NCBI GenBank assembly: GCA_004114245.1
Contig: QZWS01000073.1
Coordinates: 1-29,782, forward strand
Direction of reading: 5' to 3'
Length of the DNA stretch: 29,782 nucleotides
Source: Zoopage sp. CT-All
Taxonomy: Eukaryota; Zoopagomycota; Zoopagomycetes; Zoopagales; Zoopagaceae
The translations under genes and the position numbers were made by a program. Below the pieces are notes generated by a model. It made no database searches and was not told the origin of the DNA. It saw only the letters and a program-made list of their open reading frames with translations. Positions 22,085-29,782 of this stretch are shown one piece after another (position 1 is the stretch's first letter; each line of letters opens with the position of its first letter).

Positions 22085-24005
22085 CTACTCTATGGACCAG
22101 CGCTTCGTTGGCCCGCTGACCGACTCCATGGGGTAGATGTTTGTCCCTGATACTTTGCCGACTAGGGTGCGTTGAAGAGGAGAGACATTAACACATGTGT
22201 ATTTCGTATGATCACCGGTATGATTGGCCGAATGGCAAACATTGCTTTCAAACACTTACTGTGGGCATTTAAGCCGTTGTTGAAATTCTTTAGACAGACC
22301 CATGCAAAGTACATTGTTGCCATCCCAAGAACCAGGTTTACAGTCACTATCCGAGAGTGAAGCATGTGGCGGGATATTAAAAGGACGTACGACATGAGTT
22401 TCCAGGCAGAGCAGCGCTGACAAGTTAACTCCGCAACACAGCACGAATTACTTACAGAAAAAGGTGAGGAACTTGTTAGCTCCCACAAACCTACTGGTCT
22501 CTGCAAACACTTGGTTCAACTTGATGATATTGTAAACCAGTGTTGCGAATCCCCCAGCGATGAAGCAGCCCATTGAAAGTCTGCTCTCGCGTTTTAACTA
22601 TAAAAAATGCAATCGCTGGTTATTCTACACAGTCCATCCAGCGCTTGAGAGCACCAGCGGGGTCTTTCTTCTCAAAACACAATACTTACACCCCACCATG
22701 CGAGAAATGGCAAGATTATGGATGCTCCAGTGGAAAGGATAAGGTGGAGGATCAAAATACTCCGCATCTCTTCCATCGTGAGTTTCACTGTAGACGGACC
22801 CTCGTACTGGAGTACTACCACTGACAGAAACTGTGCCGAGAAACCGAGCTGGAAAAAAATGTCGAACTTGAGAATCATGATAAAGATCTGATACACCTTG
22901 TACATATCTCGCATGGCCAGGTCGGCGCCAATCTTTTTGTAGATGCTCCAGCCAAATTCCTTGTACAGCTTGTAAGCAATAAAGGCGAATCCCGAGGCAA
23001 AGATGACCATGAGTACAATGACAGCAATTTCAAAGGGCAGTGAGGCGTGATAGGGTGTTGGGGTTGGTTGCGCCTCAAAAAACTCCAGAATTTTGTTTAC
23101 GAGAGAGTCCTCTGGTGTTTCGACAAGGACTTCGTAGGCCTGCTTCACCTGAACTCCAGCATACGCAACCATAGCACAATTGAAGACGACGATGGCTATG
23201 ATTTGGATCGTGTTCTTGTTGAGCATCTGTTATCGACAGTAAAGAGATGGTGAGCGTTGAGTTTTGTACTTCCTTGGTGCACTACGCTCCTACATCTGCA
23301 TCTGCTTCTCCGCCAAACAGAACATACCGCGTCGCACAAAAGGATGAGCTGAAAGAGCTGGGCAACAATAAAGAGGACATGGTATACGGACAGAACCCGC
23401 GCTGTCTGGACCACTACGGCCGAGTCGGTTATGGGTGCACTTTTCTTTTGCTGGAGGGCAATTGTGGCACCTTCGATAGCCGCCTGGATGTTGCCCGACT
23501 CGATCATATGTAGGCGGAAAATGACAGACTCCAGTGCCACTATGACGACGGCCTGGATGCCAGACCATACCAAGGAGTATCTAGACCATGTCGAGTCACC
23601 GGCCTAGAGAACAAATGAAGGCAGGTATGGAACAAAGCAAGAAGCCATGCGCCATCAGTTAGCAAGTTGAGCTCAAGCCATGCAGTCCTGCGTGGTGCCT
23701 GGTGTGGATGCCAGTGCTTTGGGTCAAGCCTGTCCAGTTGGAGCCCAGCAAGAACACTCTGAAACCCAACGAGGGGAGACCAATAGGCAGGTGCTGCTAC
23801 TGACGAAGTTGGGGGCCGAGCTGTTCCCTTAGTGAACAATCTAGTCGAGCGGCTTTCCCGTGGTAACCACTGATGCAAGAAGGGGATGAGCGATGTGTCA
23901 GGGACCACTCTCTGTCCCGGTCCAATGTCCTGTTCATGTACACATCCTTCAGTGCGTGGTGGAGGCGTTGTAAAGGGGCTACTGACTTACAAGCTTTGAA
24001 ATCAT
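22085..24005 (-). CDS. UPF0658 family Golgi membrane protein
   Basis: Exons (minus) 23991-24005, 23328-23603, 22690-23226, 22456-22585, 22260-22346 and 22085-22161 encode 373 residues with all phases closed. About eight hydrophobic segments are visible: near 14-36 (LVWSGIQAVVIVALESVIF), 75-97, 102-123, 160-186, 216-235, 253-276, 281-300 and 320-338. A conserved-looking region reads YKEFGWSIYKKIGADLAMR, then MYKVYQIFIMILKFDIFFQ. This matches the fungal UPF0658 family, whose fission-yeast member is annotated as a Golgi membrane protein of unknown function. The first exon is five codons (MISKL) and is joined over a 387-nt intron. Its location after a pyrimidine-rich leader and its perfect GTAAGT donor support it, but it is the weakest part. 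The acceptor of exon 4 (GCGAG, 22586) is also uncertain. Confidence 0.85.
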
Positions 24006-25457
24006 TCTCGCTTGCCTCTCGTTTGTCCGAGAGCGAGTGGCAAAGTAGGGAAATGCGAGGCGAGGTAGTGGTGGAGGCAAAGAGGATTCGAAGGGAAGAC
24101 GAGCGGGAGGACAAGGTCAAAGAAGAGGACAGATGAAAGAGGGTGCGAATCGATGGTAATGGAGACGACGTAGGTGTGGGGCTGAGAAGTGTGTGAAAGC
24201 AGAAAAGGGGGAGGGGGACCAGAGACGGAGGTGAGCCTGTGAACCAGAGTACAACTGTGGCGGTATCTGTGAGTGTCTCTATCTCTTCTCTTTTTTTTTT
24301 TTTTTGTCTGTGGGTGAGGCAGTAAGAGGAATGGAAAAGTTGATCACAGTGTAGGCTGGCGAGAAGGGAGACAGCCAGAGGCAGAGGTTGAGCGGGAGCA
24401 GTGCGAATGGAGGGGACAAATGGGGGTCGTTGGTGAGGATGGCAGAAAAGAAAGCAGGGAACAAAGAGAAACGGAGGTCCCTTCACTAAAAAGCCATTCG
24501 GGCTTTGAATTCCCAGTCATGTCGCGTAGGACCAACGAAAAGGCCTTGTGCTCTGCAGCACCTATTGTTTCCAGTGCAATGGATTAAGCCTGTATGCGCC
24601 AAACACCTTTGATCGTACCTCACAGCTTAGAGACACACCATGGCCCGTCTTCTTGAATCCCACACATGTGCACTTGGGCTTGCAAAGGACTCGTTAGCTA
24701 GGATTGTGGAAGGATCTTCTCTCTGGGCACCTGCTTAGGTGATCCTTGAAAACATGGACAAATTAGAGTAAGGAGTCTGTCATCCGTTATCAGAGTCTTT
24801 CCCTTTCGCGACCAGTGACCACGGTCCATGAGCTCTGCTCCACAGGGCTCGACTAGCGTGCGATTACTACAGCACGAAACGTCTTTTCGTTTTATTGTCC
24901 TTGTACCTAAATTGGCATTATTGAGAACCTGTGCCCCTGCCAATTGTCTTCTCACGGAGGAGTGCATATACTTGATAAGTATATACATTTTATTAAAAAG
25001 CACAGAGCGCCGAGGAGTCCATGTCAGTCCATCTACTTTTGGCCGGCAGCCAATGTGTCGACTTTTTTGCTTATCTGAGCACTTGACTGGAGGCCCATGT
25101 GGCTGGGTACCAGCTGTTGTCGCACCGGTGTAATGATTCACAGAGGCCGTCCCTTGCTCATTAGCCTGTCGAGCGCAGGTGCCACCAGCGTGGAGGGGTT
25201 GTCCTGAGTGTTCTCTACGTCCCGTTCATGCAGGCGGAGGACAGTTGCAGCTCAGACAGCACCCTGAGCAGCCACACCCGCCAGATCAGGGTCGAGCGGT
25301 GATTGGCTGTCTCAGCCAGTGGCCTGTTTGTATCGCAGCCCGTTGGACTGTCTGCAGGAAGGTCTCTCTGTCACTCGCCATCATCCCACATCAACTCCAC
25401 ACCATCTCTCCTCTCTCCCGCCCTGCAGCAGGCACACATTCCAATTCGATACCCAGC
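24006..25457. other. 1.45-kb gene-poor region between UPF0658 and ERG26 genes
   Basis: The left third (24006-24480) is purine-rich on the plus strand, so pyrimidine-rich on the minus strand, as expected for the leader and core promoter of the UPF0658 gene; it includes a T16 run near 24290-24305. The right end (25370-25457) is the CT-rich ERG26 leader. An inverted CCAAT inside a hairpin (ATTGGCTG/CAGCCAGT, 25302-25320) lies about 140 bases before the ERG26 ATG. Frames at 24698-25141 (minus) and 24828-25133 (plus) overlap each other and show no protein-like features. I see no RNA gene or transposon remnant. Confidence 0.5.
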
Positions 25458-26711
25458 ATGCCCGCAGCAAAGTGTCTCGTCACAGGAGGAAACGGATTCC
25501 TCGGTCGCTGGATCGTCGCCGAGCTGATCAAGCGCACCGACTATGCTGTCACCATCCTTGACATCTTCATCCCGGCCAACGCCGTCCAGACTGACCGCAT
25601 CAACTATATTGCTGGCGACATCACTGACGCCGAGGCAGTCCGTGCTGCCCTCAAAGGCCACGACATCTGCATGCACGTTGCCTCGCCCCCTCATCACTTT
25701 CCACCTGAAAAGTTCAAGAAGATCAATATTGACGGAACTCAGAACGTGATCGACGCCTGTCTGAGCGAGAAGGTCGGCCGCTTGATCTACACCTCCTCCG
25801 CTAGTGTCCTACAGGATGGCTCGCCTCTCGAGAATGCAGACGAGACCTTCCCTATCCCAAAGACCTTCATCGAGACCTACTCGGAGACCAAAGCTATTGC
25901 CGAGGCTATGGTTTTGAAGGCCAATTGCGACAGCCTGTTGACCTGCTCCCTGCGTCCCAGTGGTATCTTTGGTCCTGGCGACACTCAAGGAACACCGGGA
26001 TTCATGGAAGTTGTCAAGAAGGGACAGCATGTCCTCCAAATCGGAGACAACTCGGGACTCTTTGACTGGACTTATGTTGAGAATGTAGCCTACTCGCACG
26101 TCTTGGCTGCTGAGAAACTCGTTGCTGGATCGGGAGTTGCTGGACAGGTACAAGCACCGTTCCTTGCCCTTAAATCGACATGCGACGATTGTCATCGGAT
26201 GGTAGATTTATGAGGCCTGATCTGACCCACAACATTTGTTTTTTCTTGTCGAAAACCAGGCCTTCTTTATCACAAACGGAACCCCAACACCATTCTGGAA
26301 TCATCCTCGTGCCTTGATGGCCGAAAAGAAGATTGCCCCGCCATACCTGATTATCATCAACTTCCACATTGCGCTCATCATTGGATTCCTCTCCGAGATG
26401 GCTGGCGCGCTCAAGAAGATGATGGGAAAGGACGCCAAGGAAGGATTCACGCGTGTCCGTGTTCGTTATATCTCTTCTAACCGCTACTTCAACATCACCA
26501 AGGCCAGGACTCTTTTGGTAAGATATTGCGTGCCACGCTCATTGCGCGTACTTTGTCTGTCTTGCAACGTGTTTAAAAATGGCATCTCACGCATGAGCTT
26601 TGTTGGTTGTAGGGTTATGAGCCCGTGGTTGGATACAAGGAGGGCATCAAGAGGACAATGACCCACTTTATCGAGCAGGAGGAGCAGGAGGCCAAGAAGA
26701 AGGCCCAGTAG
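25458..26711 (+). CDS. ERG26: Sterol-4-alpha-carboxylate 3-dehydrogenase (decarboxylating)
   Basis: Exons 25458-26147, 26260-26517 and 26613-26711 give 348 residues, almost the same as yeast Erg26. In ergosterol synthesis this enzyme oxidises the C3 hydroxyl of 4-carboxysterols, causing loss of the C4 carboxyl, acting with Erg25 and Erg27 at the endoplasmic reticulum. It is a short-chain dehydrogenase/3-beta-HSD family member: nucleotide-binding VTGGNGFLGRW (8-18), HVASPPHHF, IYTSSASV, the catalytic YSETK (Tyr and Lys four residues apart), LRPSGIFGPGD and FDWTYVENVAYSHVLAAEKL. The membrane-associated C-terminal part has FFITNGTPTPFW and a hydrophobic segment (YLIIINFHIALIIGFL). A Lys/Glu-rich tail ends in KKKAQ, a possible endoplasmic-reticulum retention-like basic end (inference). 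Confidence 0.93.
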
Positions 26712-27030
26712 CTTAGAAAGACACACATATCTCACTAAACATAAGCAAGAACTTCCAAGGAGGGAACGAAAAAAATAGGGAGGTTATGAGGGGGCTGACA
26801 AATGGGAGTCCTGTTCGCCATTCTGATCTCATCGACATTGGCTTTCTGCATCTGGCATCGCTCTTGCCTCGAATTCACCGCCACCCTTCACAGTATCTTT
26901 CCGTGAGTGCGCTCTTTTCCTCTCCCTTGACTCTCAGGACAGCAGTACAACAGGACTTATGGGGCGATATCAAATAAATAGCGGCCCGGGAGCGCTCTTA
27001 CCCTCCCACCGCATCTGTCCCTCCGCCACC
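26712..27030 (+). promoter_or_regulatory. Intergenic region and leader of the GH47 gene
   Basis: About 320 bases cover the ERG26 3' region and the promoter and leader of the next gene. The start context at 27025-27031 is GCCACCATG, the best Kozak match in the window. An in-frame ATG at 26959 is not used because its extra residues look like translated leader. Confidence 0.45.
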
Positions 27031-29782
27031 ATGCGCGCCTCACCCTTCTACACGATCCCTATTCACTATCTCAAGCGTCGCGGTGTTCTCTTACTTCTTA
27101 TGTCTATGACTGTGATCGCCTACTTGCACTATCTCTACCTTGGGCCTTCGTCGTTGTTCGAGCATGCCAATTATTCAGAGCACTTGGACGAGGACATGGA
27201 TAGCTTGCCAGACTACATGACTGTAGGACGCATCCGTGAGCCGCCCATGGGTGGACCCGCGCCGATCCATGGGGTTGACGAGGGCGGATTTGAGATTCTC
27301 GAAGAGTCTTTTGAAAGACCCAGCCGATCTGGCGATATCGGAATGCCTTCCTTCACGCTGAAGGAGGGACAGGGGGAGCCAAACCAGAAGGATGTTGGCG
27401 GTATGGAGGACGACCCACTTCGACGGCCAATTCAGTTCAACTTCAGGGATACTCTCTCTAGGACGGGTGCTAGGGCTGATCTTATCAAGCAACGCCAGAC
27501 TATCGTCCGCGAGATGATCCAACACGCTTGGACGGGATATGTCAAGCATGCGGCTCCGCACGATGAGCTGAAACCAGTGACAGGAGATAAACTAGATGAT
27601 CTTCATGGCTGGGGCTCGACCTTGGCAGATGGCATGGATACACTGCTGCTGTCGGGGATGATGGAAGAATATCAAGCCGCTAAGAAGATGTTTCTAAACC
27701 ATGCACGGAACCATCGGTGGAATCAACACAGTCAACAAAATGATCCTTCCTTGCGAGAGACTGGCAGCTCTGCTGGAACCGAGGAAAGTGGAGACACTGC
27801 GGCATCAGAGGATGCGGCGGATACAAACGCGATCAGCATTAGCTTCTTTGATGGAGTCGTGCGCTACTTGGGCGGCCTCTTGTCGCTGATAGAGTGTGAC
27901 GAGGCGAAAGACCCTGAAGTTTTGAAAGCAGCCATGGAACTGGGAGATCAACTAAGCATGGCGTTTCAGGGCTCGAATCCGGCACTGCCCGCTAACAGGA
28001 TATTTGCAAAGTAAGGCGCCTTCGCGCATCGTACAACTATCATGGAACCTCAACTTGAAGTAGATCAGCATTAACCTTGTAATGCGCCATCAAAACCGTA
28101 GTGGTTCTGTCAGTTCGAACGGGGACCTCTTCGGTAAGGTGATTCTAGCAGAAGTCGGGGCATTTCAACTGGAATTCCGCAAGCTCAGCCAATTGAGCAA
28201 TATCGACAAGTATCGGGACATTGTAAGTTGATGCGGCGACATATGATCCGAACGGTCCAGGCTAGTCTGCAATACCCTGACCCTGTTCAATTGCAATGTA
28301 CTGTTATTTGACACTCTAGGCACAGAGGAACTTTGACTATCTGGCTCTGCTTAATCCCAGAGTTCCGGGGCTCTATCCGGCATACTTTGACCCGAATGCA
28401 GGCGTAGCGCGTAAGTACAGTTTAAATTTGCCGATGTAAATTCCGCTTGTCAAAAGCACTAACCTAGTTGAGGTCCTCTCCACTGAATACGCATAGATGA
28501 TTATGTCGCGTCGTTCGGTAGTCTAAGCGATAGCTTTTACGAGGTAAATGTCTGTGCCCTGCATTCGAATGGTGCTAGCACCAACACGATATTGCTAACG
28601 AGAAGTTATTTTGTGTCATCAGTATCTCCTCAAGACTTTTATCCTGACGGGCGATGAACGGTTCAAGGACCTCTGTAGGGCGTTAAACACAAACGATTCT
28701 ATGCGCTTCTTTTTAATGTTGCATCTTGCACTTGCTGACCTTTGGCACTTTACGACAGATATATCGTCAGTTGAAGCGATGCATGCACATCTTATCAGTC
28801 GACCGCACAGGAGGTCGAATCCTCAATTGGTGCTCGGTGTCTATGACACTGCCACAGACACGCTGGTCCCAAAAATGGATCATTTGGTATGTTTAATGAG
28901 AAATCACCAATTCTTTCTTTTTCTACCGCCATTGCGTCTTGCCATTAACACTTACTTTCCTTTCTTTTCTCTTATTGTGACCAGAGTTGCTTTGCGCCTG
29001 GATTGCTTGCAATGGGCGCACGAGTGTTTGGTCGGATGCAGGATATGGCGGTTGCCAGAGGACTCATGGAGACATGCTACTTAAGTTACAGGAATTCGGC
29101 CACGGGACTGGGAGCAGACGAGATCGCATTCCTGGGCACCGAGCTTTCGCAGGGTCAAGAGTTTGAGATGCCTCAACCATCCGGGTTTTACGCCATTGAT
29201 CCTGAATACGGACTTCGACCAGGTAAAATGAGTGATAAGTAGAGCGACCATTCGACGGAACGCTTAAATCAAGCCATGTATGGTGGTGGCCACTTGCCTT
29301 TCACTTACCTTTCATTGCTTTCACTGGCGCTCCGATGCCGCAGAAACGATCGAAAGTCTTTTTGTGATGTACAGGGTCACAGGAGACGGCAAATATCAGG
29401 ACTACGCTTGGTCAATTGCTCAGGTAATTTATATTCGACTTGGCAATGGATCAATTGCTGTGATTTCGGCCGCTTTTACAACGACATGGCTGACTAAAGC
29501 ATTTGTACGTAGGCTATCGAGAGGAACTGCAAAACTAAGATAGGGTACTCAACTCTGGCCAATGTCATGGATGCATCGGAGGGAATGACGGATCGGATGC
29601 CAAGGTAATTTGGTCCGGCTCTTGCAGTCAAACACTTGCCGGATGATATTCCGTTTGTCTTCTTTTACCAGAACCTAACAAAACTCTTTTTGCGCATGAA
29701 TTCTTGTACTCAAGTTACTTCTTGGGCCAAACGCTCAAGTATCTGTATCTGATCTTTAGCCCACCCGAACTGGCGTCGCTGG
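27031..29782 (+). CDS. GH47 alpha-mannosidase-like type II membrane protein (3' end beyond window)
   Basis: Exons 27031-28010, 28069-28222, 28320-28410, 28497-28543, 28623-28674, 28759-28886, 28985-29222, 29344-29423, 29513-29604 and 29715-end give about 643 residues so far. A short basic N-terminus precedes one membrane anchor (GVLLLLMSMTVIAYLHY, 18-34), then an acidic stem to about 145. The class I mannosidase fold is clear: AWTGYVKHAAPHDELKP, GWGSTLADGMDTLLLSG, FFDGVVRYLGGLLS, LAEVGAFQLEFRKLS, SDSFYEYLLK, PKMDHL, LMETCYLSYRNSATGLG, LRPETIESLF and YFLGQTLKYLYLIF. Such proteins trim mannose from N-glycans or mark misfolded glycoproteins. Several residues invariant in active enzymes are replaced here (see findings), so activity is doubtful. 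The last acceptor is an AAG (29714); the CAG at 29671 would break the frame. Confidence 0.88.

Noticed and set aside
23604-23990. 122-residue frame (minus, from 23908) as the N-terminus of the UPF0658 protein
   Set aside because: It is in a different frame from the conserved exon and lacks hydrophobic character; the short MISKL exon with a perfect GTAAGT donor fits phase instead.
24698-25141. 147-residue frame (minus) and overlapping 101-residue frame (plus) as genes
   Set aside because: They overlap on opposite strands, lack domains and have no splice or promoter support; the composition looks random.
25302-25320. Hairpin ATTGGCTG/CAGCCAGT as a terminator or RNA structure
   Set aside because: It is better explained as an inverted CCAAT box in the ERG26 promoter; there is no transcript end expected here.
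29605-29714. Apparent frameshift in the last GH47 exon
   Set aside because: The obvious CAG acceptor at 29671 breaks the frame, but an AAG acceptor at 29714 restores phase and gives a family-like YFLGQTLKYLYL, so no frameshift is needed.

Overview
This window looks like nuclear DNA of a filamentous fungus, most likely an early-diverging lineage such as Mucoromycota/Mortierella. That placement is inferred from gene content and gene structure, not from a marker. The evidence is dense, both-strand gene packing with short GT-AG introns (mostly 70-130 nt), a UPF0658-type Golgi membrane protein (a fungal family), an ergosterol-pathway enzyme (ERG26), a C2-plus-AGC kinase of the Ypk type, and pyrimidine-rich or CAA-rich 5' leaders. 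I found no rRNA, tRNA, CRISPR array, operon or clear transposon.

Layout, left to right. 1-831: an A28 run, then promoter-like sequence. 832-2366 (+): a SAM-domain protein with a C-terminal membrane anchor. 2519-3877 (-): a membrane-anchored calcineurin-like phosphatase. 3878-4571: a divergent promoter region with GT-rich and TCT/TCC-rich tracts. 4572-7616 (+): a Ypk/SGK-type AGC kinase with an unusually long internal intron. 8234-9040 (+): a Ser/Arg/Lys/Gln-rich low-complexity protein. 9424-12590 (-): replicative helicase subunit MCM7. 12912-14710 (-): a mitochondrial carrier. 15285-16882 (+): tRNA-splicing endonuclease subunit SEN54. 16987-18387 (-): a lineage-specific mitochondrial membrane protein. 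18960-20459 (+): ER-Golgi Qb-SNARE BOS1. 20920-21764 (-): nucleoside diphosphate kinase. 22085-24005 (-): UPF0658 Golgi membrane protein. 24006-25457: a long gene-poor gap. 25458-26711 (+): ERG26. 27031-end (+): a GH47 alpha-mannosidase-like type II membrane protein cut by the window edge.

I built all gene models by hand. Splice sites were joined only where reading phase and family alignment agreed, and every complete multi-exon model closes in frame to its stop. The genes are mostly unrelated housekeeping functions. BOS1, the UPF0658 protein and the GH47 protein all belong to the secretory pathway, but this is not a cluster with a shared visible logic.

The points most worth a second look are the GH47 protein, which has substitutions at several positions that are near-invariant in active members; two probable GC-AG introns; an 832-nt intron inside the kinase C2 domain with a TATA-like box and stem-loops; a three-copy 46-48 bp minisatellite between BOS1 and NDK; two apparently uncharacterised proteins (SAM plus tail anchor; His-rich mitochondrial membrane protein); and a set of very short first coding exons. 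I see no evidence for a new multi-gene system here.
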